Source of the DNA: Osmia lignaria lignaria
Lineage: Eukaryota; Arthropoda; Insecta; Hymenoptera; Megachilidae
DNA: 64,000 nt
Reading direction: 5' to 3'
Assembly (NCBI RefSeq): GCF_051020975.1
Contig: NW_027478162.1
Span: forward strand, 19,096,001 to 19,160,000
Shown here: positions 54,601-64,000 of the stretch, in pieces
Numbering within the stretch: position 1 is the stretch's first letter
Layout: every line of letters starts with the position of its first letter
Program-made: the position numbers and the translations under genes
The notes under the pieces: generated by a model
Told to the model about the DNA's origin: nothing
What the model saw: only the letters and a program-made list of their open reading frames with translations
Databases searched by the model: none

Positions 54601-56997
54601 ATCTCGAAATATGTCCGTTAGGCCCCTTCCCTTGAGATAAATCTGCAAATATCTCGGAAACGAAGCGAGCTATGGCAAAATGTTAAGAGACCTTTTTTGT
54701 AGAGAATTAAGTTTCCTACTTTTTATGTTCTATGATATTTTTTGATCAGATGCGCAGTTCTCGAGATATATCAAGATATTTAAAAGTTCCGAAGACGCAC
54801 CAACATAATAGAGATACAGAAACACCGTGGCCCCTTTCTTTGAGATAACTCTGCACTATTGCGAGCTGCAAATGCCACTTCCAGCTTAGCTGTGCAGAAG
54901 AAGAACAACAAGAAGAAGAAATATCTCGAAATATGTCCGTCAGGCCCCTTCCCTTGAGATAAATCTGCAAATATCTCGGAAACGAAGAGAGCTATGGCAA
55001 AATGTTAAGAGACCTTTTTTGTAGAGAATTAAGTTTCCTACTTTTTATGTTCTATGATATTTTTTGATCAGATGCGCAGTTCTCGAGATATATCAAGATA
55101 TTTAAAAGTTCCGAAGCCGCACCAACATAATAGAGATACAGAAACACCGTGGCCCCTTTCTTTGAGATAACTCTGCACTATTGCGAGCTGTAAATGCCAC
55201 TTCCAGCTTAGCTGTGCAGAAGAAGAACAACAAGAAGAAGAAATATCTCGAAATATGTCCGTCAGGCCCCTTCCCTTGAGATATATCTGCAAATATCTCG
55301 GAAACGAAGCGAGCTATGGCAAAATGTTAAGAGACCTTTTTTGTAGAGAATTATGTTTCCTACAATTTATGTTCTATGATATTTTTTGATCAGAAGCGTA
55401 GTTTTCGAGATATATCGAGATATTTAAAAGTTCCGAAGCCGCACCCACATAATAGAGATACAGAAACACCGTGGCCCCTTTCTTTGAGATAACTCTGCAC
55501 TAGTGCGAGCCGCAAATGCCACTTCCAGCTTAGCTGTGCAGAAGAAGAACAACAAGAAGAAGAAATATCTCGAAATATGTCCGTCAGGCCCCTTCCCTTG
55601 AGATAAATCTGCAATTATCTCGGAAACGAAGCGAGCTATGGCAAAATGTTAAGAGACCTTTTTTATAGAGAATTAAGTTTCCTACTTTTTATGTTCTATG
55701 ATATTTTTTGATCAGATGCGTAGTTCTCGAGATATATCAAGATATTTAAAAGTTCCGAAGCCGCACCAACATAATAGAGATACAGAAACACCGTGGCCCC
55801 TTTCTTTGAGATAACTCTGCACTATTGCGAGCTGCTAATGCCACTTCCAGCTTAGCTGTGCAGAGGAAGAACAACAAGAAGAAGAAATATCTCGAAATAT
55901 GTCCGTCAGGCCAGTTCCTTTGAGCTGAATCTGCAAATATCTCGGAAACGAAGCGAGCTATGGCAAAATGTTAAGAGACGTTTTTTGTAGAGAATTATGT
56001 TTCCTACAATTTATGTTCTATGATATTTTTTGATCAGAAGCGTAGTTTTCGAGATATATCGAGATATTTAAAAGTTCCGAAGCCGCACCAACATAATAGA
56101 GATACAGAAACACCGTGGCTCCTTTCTTTGAGATAACTCTGCTCTATTGCGAGCTGGAAATGCCACTTCCAGTTTAGCTGTGCAGAAGAAGAACAACAAG
56201 AAGAAGAAATATCTCGAAATATGTCCGTTAGGCCCCTTCCCTTGAGATAAATCTGCAAATATCTCGGAAACGAAGCGAGCTATGGCAAAATGTTAAGAGA
56301 CCTTTTTTGTAGAGAATTAAGTTTCCTACTTTTTATGTTCTATGATATTTTTTGATCAGATGCGCAGTTCTCGAGATATATCAAGATATTTAAAAGTTCC
56401 GAAGACGCACCAACATAATAGAGATACAGAAACACCGTGGCCCCTTTCTTTGAGATAACTCTGCACTATTGCGAGCTGCAAATGCCACTTCCAGCTTAGC
56501 TGTGCAGAAGAAGAACAACAAGAAGAAGAAATATCTCGAAATATGTCCGTCAGGCCCCTTCCCTTGAGATAAATCTGCAAATATCTCGGAAACGAAGAGA
56601 GCTATGGCAAAATGTTAAGAGACCTTTTTTGTAGAGAATTAAGTTTCCTACTTTTTATGTTCTATGATATTTTTTGATCAGATGCGCAGTTCTCGAGATA
56701 TATCAAGATATTTAAAAGTTCCGAAGCCGCACCAACATAATAGAGATACAGAAACACCGTGGCCCCTTTCTTTGAGATAACTCTGCACTATTGCGAGCTG
56801 TAAATGCCACTTCCAGCTTAGCTGTGCAGAAGAAGAACAACAAGAAGAAGAAATATCTCGAAATATGTCCGTCAGGCCCCTTCCCTTGAGATATATCTGC
56901 AAATATCTCGGAAACGAAGCGAGCTATTGCAAAATGTTAAGAGACCTTTTTTGTAGAGAATTATGTTTCCTACAATTTATGTTCTATGATATTTTTT
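48626..56997. repeat. 26-monomer higher-order repeat, copy 2 (8372 bp)
   Basis: M152-M177. Every rare marker listed for copy 1 that I checked is found 8372 bp on, and I noticed no difference inside the unit. The right end lies in M177: 56923-56930 GCTATTGC matches 48551-48558. At 56939 the base is A where 48567 has C, and the following TTTTTTG replaces TTATTTG. By marker identity this is the longest recent duplication in the window. Confidence 0.96.
51846..52811. repeat. Single-monomer amplification, duplicated copy (M162-M164)
   Basis: This is the counterpart of 43474-44439 inside copy 2 of the 26-monomer unit, with the same CTCGCGAT, AAGACGCACC and GGAAGCGAAG markers. Confidence 0.92.
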
Positions 56998-57641
56998 GAT
57001 CAGAAGCGTAGTTTTCGAGATATATCGAGATATTTAAAAGTTCCGAAGCCGCACACACATAATAGAGATACAGAAACACCGTGGCTCCTTTCTTTGAGAT
57101 AACTCTGCTCTATTGCGAGCTGGAAATGCCACTTCCAGTTTAGCTGTGCAGAAGAAGAACAACAAGAAGAAGAAATATCTCGAAATATGTCCGTTAGGCC
57201 CCTTCCCTTGAGATAAATCTGCAAATATCTCGGAAACGAAGCGAGCTATGGCAAAATGTTAAGAGACCTTTTTTGTAGAGAATTAAGTTTCCTACTTTTT
57301 ATGTTCTATGATATTTTTTGATCAGATGCGCAGTTCTCGAGATATATCAAGATATTTAAAAGTTCCGAAGACGCACCAACATAATAGAGATACAGAAACA
57401 CCGTGGCCCCTTTCTTTGAGATAACTCTGCACTATTGCGAGCTGCAAATGCCACTTCCAGCTTAGCTGTGCAGAAGAAGAACAACAAGAAGAAGAAATAT
57501 CTCGAAATATGTCCGTCAGGCCCCTTCCCTTGAGATAAATCTGCAAATATCTCGGAAACGAAGCGAGCTATGGCAAAATGTTAAGAGACCTTTTTTGTAG
57601 AGAATTATGTTTCCTACAATGTATGTTCTATGATATTTTTT
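56032..57641. repeat. 3-monomer repeat across the right edge of the 26-monomer block
   Basis: M175-M176 (56032-56675) and M178-M179 (56998-57641) lie 966 bp apart. Both first members have CTGCTCTATTG, GTGGCTCC and the AAGCG/TTTTCGAG start. Both second members have GAAGACGCACC with GCGCAG. M178 has CACACACAT where M175 has CACCAACAT. M179 is the last monomer in the window with C at rel 12. Confidence 0.9.
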
Positions 57642-57960
57642 GATCAGAAGCGTAGTTTTCGAGATATATCGAGATATTTAAAAGTTCCGAAGCCGCACCA
57701 ACATAATAGAGATACAGAAACACCGTGGCCCCTTTCTTTGAGATAACTCTGCACTAGTGCGAGCCGCAAATGCCACTTCCAGCTTAGCTGTGCAGAAGAA
57801 GAACAACAAGAAGAAATATCTCGAAATATGTCCGTCAGGCCCCTTCCCTTGAGATAAATCTGCAAATATCTCGGAAACGAAGCGAGCTATGGCAAAATGT
57901 TAAGAGACCTTTTTTGTAGAGAATTATGTTTCCTACAATTTATGTTCTATGATATTTTTT
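57642..57960. repeat. 319-bp monomer variant (M180)
   Basis: One triplet is missing in the GAA/CAA tract (GAACAACAAGAAGAAATATC). The monomer is of the AGTGCGAGCCGC type with the AAGCG/TTTTCGAG start. The deletion is in frame for the antisense open frame. Confidence 0.95.
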
Positions 57961-58279
57961 GATCAGAAGCGTAGTTTTCGAGATATATCGAGATATTTAA
58001 AAGTTCCGAAGCCGCACCAACATAATAGAGATACAGAAACACCGTGGCCCCTTTCTTTGAGATAACTCTGCACTAGTGCGAGCCGCAAATGCCACTTCCA
58101 GCTTAGCTGTGCAGAAGAAGAACAACAAGAAGAAATATCTCGAAATATGTCCGTCAGGCCCCTTCCCTTGAGATAAATCTGCAAATATCTCGTAAACGAA
58201 GCGAGCTATGGCAAAATGTTAAGAGACCTTTTTTGTAGAGAATTAAGTTTCCTACTTTTTATGTTCTATAATATTTTTT
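57961..58279. repeat. 319-bp monomer variant (M181)
   Basis: This is nearly identical to M180 and immediately follows it, so it is a one-unit duplication of the deletion-bearing monomer. It differs at CTCGTAAACG (M180 has CTCGGAAACG). Confidence 0.95.
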
Positions 58280-59564
58280 GATCAGATGCGTAGTTCTCGA
58301 GATATATCAAGATATTTAAAAGTTCCGAAGCCGCACCAACATAATAGAGATACAGAAACACCGTGGCCCCTTTCTTTGAGATAACTCTGCACTATTGCGA
58401 GCTGCAAATGCCACTTCCAGCTTAGCTGTGCAGAGGAAGAACAACAAGAAGAAGAAATATCTCGAAATATGTCCGTCAGGCCCCTTCCCTCGAGATATAT
58501 CTGCAAATATCTCGAAAACGAAGCGAGCTATGGCAAAATGTTAAGAGACCTTTTTTGTAGAGAATTATGTTTCCTACAATTTATGTTCTATGATATTTTT
58601 TGATCAGAAGCGTAGTTTTCGGGATATATCGAGATATTTAAAAGTTCCGAAGCCGCACCAACATAATAGAGATACAGAAACACCGTGGCCCCTTTCTTTG
58701 AGATAAGTCTGCACTAGTGCGAGCCGCAAATGCCACTTCCAGCTTAGCTGTGCAGAAGAAGAACAACAAGAAGAAGAAATATCTCGAAATATGTCCGTCA
58801 GGCCCCTTCGCTTGAGATAAATCTGCAAATATCTCGGAAACGAAGCGAGCTATGGCAAAATGTTAAGAGACCTTTTTTGTAGAGAATTATGTTTCCTACA
58901 ATTTATGTTCTATGATATTTTTTGATCAGAAGCGTAGTTTTCGAGATATATCGAGATATTTAAAAGTTCCGAAGCCGCACCAACATAATAGAGATACAGA
59001 AACACCGTGGCCCCTTTCTTTGAGATAACCCTGCACTAGTGCGAGCCGCAAATGCCACTTCCAGCTTAGCTGTGCAGAAGAAGAACAACAAGAAGAAATA
59101 TCTCGAAATATGTCCGTCAGGCCCCTTCCCTTGAGATAAATCTGCAAATATCTCGGAAACGAAGCGAGCTATGGCAAAATGTTAAGAGACCTTTTTTGTA
59201 GAGAATTAAGTTTCCTACTTTTTATGTTCTATAATATTTTTTGATCAGATGCGTAGTTCTCGAGATATATCAAGATATTTAAAAGTTCCGAAGCCGCACC
59301 AACATAATAGAGATACAGAAACACCGTGGCCCCTTTCTTTGAGATAACTCTGCACTATTGCGAGCTGCAAATGCCACTTCCAGCTTAGCTGTGCAGAGGA
59401 AGAACAACAAGAAGAAGAAATATCTCGAAATATGTCCGTCAGGCCCCTTCCCTTGAGATATATCTGCAAATATCTCGAAAACGAAGCGAGCTATGGCAAA
59501 ATGTTAAGAGACCTTTTTTGTAGAGAATTATGTTTCCTACAATTTATGTTCTATGATATTTTTT
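58280..59564. repeat. 963-bp (3-monomer) repeat, M182-M185
   Basis: M182 (58280) and M185 (59243) lie 963 bp apart, that is 322 + 322 + 319. They share CTATAATATTTTTTGATC just upstream, CAGAGGAAG, ATATATCTGC and CTCGAAAACGAAG. M183 between them has TTTTCGGGATAT, GATAAGTCTGC and CTTCGCTTGAG. The last two markers recur in the partial M199 at the window end. Confidence 0.88.
58924..59242. repeat. 319-bp monomer variant (M184)
   Basis: The same triplet deletion and the same AGTGCGAGCCGC centre as M180-M181, with AACCCTGCAC as a private change. Confidence 0.95.
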
Positions 59565-62140
59565 GATCAGAAGCGTAGTTTTCGAGATATATCGAGATAT
59601 TTAAAAGTTCCGAAGCCGCACCAACATAATAGAGATACAGAAACACCGTGGCCCCTTTCTTTGAGATAACTCTGCACTAGTGCGAGCCGCAAATGCCACT
59701 TCCAGTTTAGCTGTGCAGAAGAAGAACAACAAGAAGAAGAAATATCTCGAAATATGTCCGTTAGGCCCCTTCCCATGAGATAAATATGCAAATATCTCGG
59801 AAACGAAGCGAGCTATGGCAAAATGTTAAGAGACCTTTTTTGTAGAGAATTAAGTTTCCTACTTTTTATGTTCTATGATATTTTTTGATCAGATGCGTAG
59901 TTCTCGTGATATATCAAGATATTTAAAAGTTCCGAAGCCGCACCAACATAATAGAGATACAGAAACACCGTGGCCCCTTTCTTTGAGATAACTCTGCACT
60001 ATTGCGAGCTGCAAATGCCACTTCCAGCTTAGCTGTGCAGAAGAAGAACAACAGGAAAAAGAAATATCTCGAAATATGTCCGTCAGGCCCCTTCCCTTGA
60101 GATAAATCTGCAAATATCTCGGAAACGATGCGAGCTATGGCAAAATGTTAAGAGCCCTTTTTTGTAGAGAATTAAGTTTCCTACTTTTTATCTTCTATGA
60201 TATTTTTTGATCAGATGCGTAGTTCTCGAGATATATCAAGATATTTAAAAGTTCCGAAGCCGCACCAACATAATAGAGATACAGAAACACCGTGGCCCCT
60301 TTCTTTGAGATAACTCTGCACTATTGCGAGCTCCAAATGCCACTTCCAGCTTAGCTGTGCAGAAGAAGAACAACAGGAAAAAGAAATATCTCGAAATATG
60401 TCCGTCAGGCCCCTTACCTTGAGATAAATCTGCAAATATCTCGGAAACGAAGCGAGCTATGGCAAAATGTTAAGAGACCTTTTTTGTAGAGAATTAAGTT
60501 TTCTACTTTTTATGTTCCATGATATTTTTTGATCAGATGCGTAGTTCTCGAGATATATCAAGATATTTAAAAGTTCCGAAGCTGCACCAACATAATAGAG
60601 ATACAGAAACACCGTGGCCCCTTTCTTTGAGATAATTCTGCACTAGTGCGAGCCGCAAATGCCACTTCCAGCTTAGCTGTGCAGAAGAAGAACAACAAGA
60701 AGAAGAAATATCTCGAAATATGTCCGTCAGGCCCCTTCCCTTGAGATAAATCTGCAAATATCGCGGAAACGATGCGAGCTATGGCAAAATGTTAAGAGCC
60801 CTTTTTTGTAGAGAATTAAGTTTCCTACTTTTTATCTTCTATGATATTTTTTGATCAGATGCGTAGTTCTCGAGATATATCAAGATATTTAAAAGTTCCG
60901 AAGCCGCACCAACATAATAGAGATACAGAAACACCGTGGCCCCTCTCTTTGAGATAACTCTGCACTATTGCGAGCTGGAAATGCCACTTCCAGTTTAGCT
61001 GTGCAGAAGAAGAACAACAAGAAGAAGAAATATCTCGAAATATGTCCGTTAGGCCCCTTCCCTTGAGATAAATCTGCAAATATCTCGGAAACGAAGCGAG
61101 CTATGGCAAAATGTTAAGAGACCTTTTTTGTAGAGAATTAAGTTTCCTACTTTTTATGTTCTATGATATTTTTTGATCAGATGCGTAGTTCTCGAGATAT
61201 ATCAAGATATTTAAAAGTTCCGAAGCCGCACCAACATAATAGAGATACAGAAAAACCGTGGCCCCTTTCTTTGAGATAACTCTGCACTATTGCGAGCTGC
61301 AAATGCCACTTCCAGCTTAGCTGTGCAGAGGTAGAACAACAAGAAGAAGAAATATCTCGAAATATGTCCGTCAGGCCAGTTCCTTTGAGCTGAATCTGCA
61401 AATATCTCGGAAACGAAGCGAGCTATGGCAAAATGTTGAGAGACGTTTTTTGTAGAGAATTATGTTTCCTACAATTTATGTTCTACGATATTTTTTGATC
61501 AGAAGCGTAGTTTTCGAGATATATCAAGACATTTAAAAGTTCCGAAGCCGCACCAACATAATAGAGATACAGAAACACCGTGGCCCCTCTCTTTGAGATA
61601 ACTCTGCACTATTGCGAGCTGGAAATGCCACTTCCAGTTTAGCTGTGCAGAAGAAGAACAACAAGAAGAAGAAATATCTCGAAATATGTCCGTCAGGCCC
61701 CTTCCCTTGAGATATATCTGCAAATATCTCGGAAACCAAGCGAGCTATGGCAAAATGTTAAGAGACCTTTTTTGTAGAGAATTATGTTTCCTACAATTTA
61801 TGCTCTATGATATTTTTTGATCAGAAGCGTAGTTTTCGAGATATATCGAGATATTTAAAAGTTCCGAAGCCGCACCAACATAATAGAGATACAGAAACAC
61901 CGTGGCCCCTTTCTTTGAGATATCTCTGCACTAGTGCGAGCCGCAAATGCCACTTCCATCTTAGCTGTGCAGAAGAAGAACAACAAGAAGAAGAAATATC
62001 TCGAAATATGTCCGTCAGGCCCCTTCCCTTGAGATAAATCTGCAAATATCTCGGAAACGAAGCGAGCTATAGCAAAATGTTAAGAGACCTTTTTTGTAGA
62101 GAATTAAGTTTAATACTTTTTATGTTCTATGATATTTTTT
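59565..62140. repeat. Monomers M186-M193, mosaic segment
   Basis: M187 and M188 share CAACAGGAAAAAGAAA. The tails of M187 and M189 share GATGCGAGC, AAGAGCCC and TATCTTCTATG, so modules recur with a period of two monomers. M191 (61175) has GAGGTAGAAC and CCAGTTCC and matches M198. M192 has AAGACATTT, also in M195. In M193 the plus strand reads GAGATATCTC, which removes the usual TAA and leaves a 76-codon plus-strand frame of no apparent significance. Confidence 0.9.
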
Positions 62141-62459
62141 GATCAGAATCGTAGTTCTCGAGATATATCAAGATATTTAAAAGTTCCGAAGCCGCACCAT
62201 CATAATAGAGATACAGAAACACCGTGGCCCCTTTCTTTGAGATACCTCTGCACTAGTGCGAGCCGCAAATGCCACTTCCAGCTTAGCTGTGCAGAAGAAG
62301 AACAACAAGAAGAAATATCTCGAAATATGTCCGTCAGGCCCCTTCCCTTGAGATAAATCTGCAAATATCTCGGAAACGAAGCGAGCTATGGCAAAATATT
62401 AAGAGACCTTTTTTGTAGAGAATTAAGTTTCCTACTTTTTATGTTCTATGATATTTTTT
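62141..62459. repeat. 319-bp monomer variant (M194)
   Basis: The GAA/CAA triplet deletion is on a different start haplotype (AATCG, CTCGAG) from M180/M181/M184 but with the same AGTGCGAGCCGC centre. The deletion-bearing centre has therefore been moved by recombination onto another start. ACCATCATAAT creates a stop in the antisense frame. Confidence 0.93.
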
Positions 62460-63747
62460 GATCAGATGCGTAGTTCTCGAGATATATCAAGACATTTAAA
62501 AGTTCCGAAGCCGCACCAACATAATAGAGATACAGAAACACCGTGGCCCCTCTCTTTGAGATAACTCTGCACTATTGCGAGCTGGAAATGCCACTTCCAG
62601 TTTAGCTGTGCAGAAGAAGAACAACAAGAAGAAGCAATATCTCGAAATATGTCCGTTAGGCCCCTTCCCTTGAGATAAATCTGCAAATATCTCGGAAACG
62701 AAGCGAGCTATGGCAAAATGTTTAGAGACCTTTTTTGTAGAGAATTAAGTTTCCTACTTTTTATGTTCTATAATATTTTTTGATCAGATGCGTAGTTCTC
62801 GAGATATATCAAGATATTTAAAAGTTCCGAAGCCGCACCAACATAATAGAGATACAGAAACACCGTGGCCCCCTTCTTTGAGATAACTCTGCACTATTGC
62901 GAGCTGCAAATGCCACTTCCAGCTTAGCTGTGCAGAAGAAGAACAACAAGAAGAAGAAATATCTCGAAATATGTCCGTCAGGCCCCTTCCCTTGAGATAT
63001 ATCTGCAAATATCTCGGAAACGAAGTGAGCTATGGCAAAATGTTAAGAGACCTTTTTTGTAGAGAATTATGTTTCCTACTTTTTATGTTCTATGATATTT
63101 TTTGATCAGATGCGTAGTTCTCGAGATATATCAAGATATTTAAAAGTTCCGAAGCCGCACCAACATAATAGAGATACAGAAACACCGTGGCCCCTTTCTT
63201 TGAGATAACACTGCACTATTGCGAGCTGCAAATGCCACTTCCAGCTTAGCTGTGCAGAAGAAGAACAACAAGAAGAAGAAATATCTCGAAATATGTCCGT
63301 CAGGCCCCTTCCCTTGAGATATATCTGCAAATATCTCGGAAACCAAGCGAGCTATGGCAAAATGTTAAGAGACCTTTTTTGTAGAGAATTTTGTTTCCTA
63401 CAATTTATGTTCCATGATATTTTTTGATCAGAAGCGTAGTTTTCGAGATATATCGAGATATTTAAAAGTTCCGAAGCCGCACCAACATAATAGAGATACA
63501 GAAACACCGTGGCCCCTTTCTTTGAGATAACTCTGCACTATTGCGAGCTGCAAATGCCACTTCCAGCTTAGCTGTGCAGAGGTAGAACAACAAGAAGAAG
63601 AAATATCTCGAAATATGTCCGTCAGGCCAGTTCCTTTGAGCTGAATCTGCAAATATCTCGGAAACGAAGCGAGCTATGGCAAAATGTTGAGAGACGTTTT
63701 TTGTAGAGAATTATGTTTCCTACAATTTATGTTCTACGATATTTTTT
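62460..63747. repeat. Monomers M195-M198
   Basis: Four 322-bp monomers. M195 has AAGACATTT and GAAGCAATATC. M198 (63426) matches M191, 2251 bp upstream (seven monomers, one of them 319 bp), through GAGGTAGAAC, CCAGTTCC, GTTGAGAGACG and a TTCTACGAT tail. Confidence 0.93.
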
Positions 63748-64000
63748 GATCAGAAGCGTAGTTTTCGAGAAATATCGAGATATTTAAAAGTTCCGAAGCC
63801 GCACCAACATAATAGAGATACAGAAACACCGTGGCCCCTTTCTTTGAGATAAGTCTGCACTAGTGCGAGCCGCAAATGCCACTTCCAGCTTAGCTGTGCA
63901 GAAGAAGAAAAACAAGAAGAAGAAATATCTCGAAATATGTCCGTCAGGCCCCTTCGCTTGAGATAAATCTGCAAATATCTCGGAAACGAAGCGAGCTATG
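63748..64000. repeat. Partial monomer M199 cut by the window end
   Basis: The first 253 bp of a monomer, stopping after GCGAGCTATG. It has the AAGCG/TTTTCGAG start, GATAAGTCTGC, GAAAAACAAG and CTTCGCTTGAG, most like M183. The array evidently continues past the window. Confidence 0.95.

Larger units (their letters stand above)
1..64000. repeat. 322-bp satellite array, 198 complete monomers
   Basis: The same 322-bp sequence recurs head to tail in one orientation across the whole window, and both ends are still inside the array. GATCAG falls at 6, 328, 650, 972 and so on to 63748. The total distance fits 198 monomers with two 1-bp and four 3-bp deletions exactly. Neighbouring monomers differ mainly by substitutions, a few percent by eye. 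No insertion, inversion or unique spacer interrupts the array. Long homogeneous tandem arrays of this kind are typical of eukaryotic centromeric, pericentromeric or subtelomeric heterochromatin. Which of these applies here, and in what species, is not shown by the sequence. Confidence 0.99.

Noticed and set aside
40254..56997. The two near-identical 8.4-kb blocks as an assembly duplication
   Set aside because: It cannot be excluded without reads, but several other nested duplications and the partial 17-monomer copy nearby make real tandem duplication the simpler reading. It is kept as a finding with that caveat.
8..63974. About 190 antisense open frames of about 74 codons as a multicopy gene family
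   Set aside because: They are one per repeat unit, mostly open with TTG, show no domain, tolerate stops and frameshifts, and are open simply because all monomers descend from the same sequence.
1..64000. CRISPR array
   Set aside because: The repeating unit is 322 bp, far longer than CRISPR repeats, and there are no unique spacers between conserved repeats and no cas genes.
1..64000. Ribosomal DNA spacer, histone cluster or other tandem gene array
   Set aside because: No rRNA, tRNA or histone-like sequence occurs in the monomer, and nothing but the monomer lies between copies.
1..64000. Transposon-derived tandem repeat with terminal repeats or target-site duplications
   Set aside because: No terminal inverted repeats, transposase or reverse transcriptase fragment, and no target-site duplication at monomer edges. 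The short dyads inside the monomer are not at a natural end.

Overview
The whole 64 kb window is one uninterrupted head-to-tail satellite DNA array. No unique sequence, transposon, RNA gene or credible protein gene was found. The monomer is 322 bp. Counting from the GATCAG at position 6, there are 198 complete monomers (M1 to M198) and a cut-off M199 (63748-64000). By arithmetic on the GATCAG positions, 192 monomers are exactly 322 bp, two are 321 bp (M5, M7) and four are 319 bp (M180, M181, M184, M194). Monomer numbers and 'rel' positions below use rel 1 = the g of GATCAG. M9 starts at 2580 and starts then run every 322 bp to M180 at 57642.

The consensus is about 39% GC by hand count (61 G and 65 C in 322). 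It has 11 CpGs against about 12 expected, so CpG is not depleted. Tens of kilobases of satellite with multi-monomer higher-order repeats point to eukaryotic heterochromatin (pericentromeric, centromeric or subtelomeric). The near-normal CpG content would fit an invertebrate such as an insect with little repeat methylation, but the species cannot be named from this sequence.

Layout: 1-12.9 kb is a diverse mosaic with small repeats of 2 monomers (1294-2579) and 4 monomers (3868-5799 decayed, 6122-8697 fresh). 11.3-22.5 kb holds decayed 10-, 9- and 4-monomer repeats. 22.5-25.8 kb is a 5-monomer unit present twice. 25.4-35.4 kb is a 10-monomer (3220 bp) unit present three times, the first copy carrying one extra monomer. 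35.4-40.2 kb is a 3-monomer mosaic. 40.2-57.0 kb is a 26-monomer (8372 bp) unit present twice in tandem. 57-64 kb is again a diverse mosaic with the 319-bp variants. A 17-monomer (5474 bp) similarity links the 10-monomer and 26-monomer blocks.

Monomers are mosaics of a few linked haplotype modules, as expected from unequal exchange and gene conversion. Almost every monomer has an open frame of about 74 codons on the minus strand. It is best explained as a by-product of homogenisation: most copies begin with TTG, frames do not connect between monomers, and stops and frameshifts are tolerated. The points of interest are therefore the multi-scale higher-order structure, the strict monomer length, the internal duplication and dyads of the monomer, and one amplification breakpoint that can be placed within about 10 bp.
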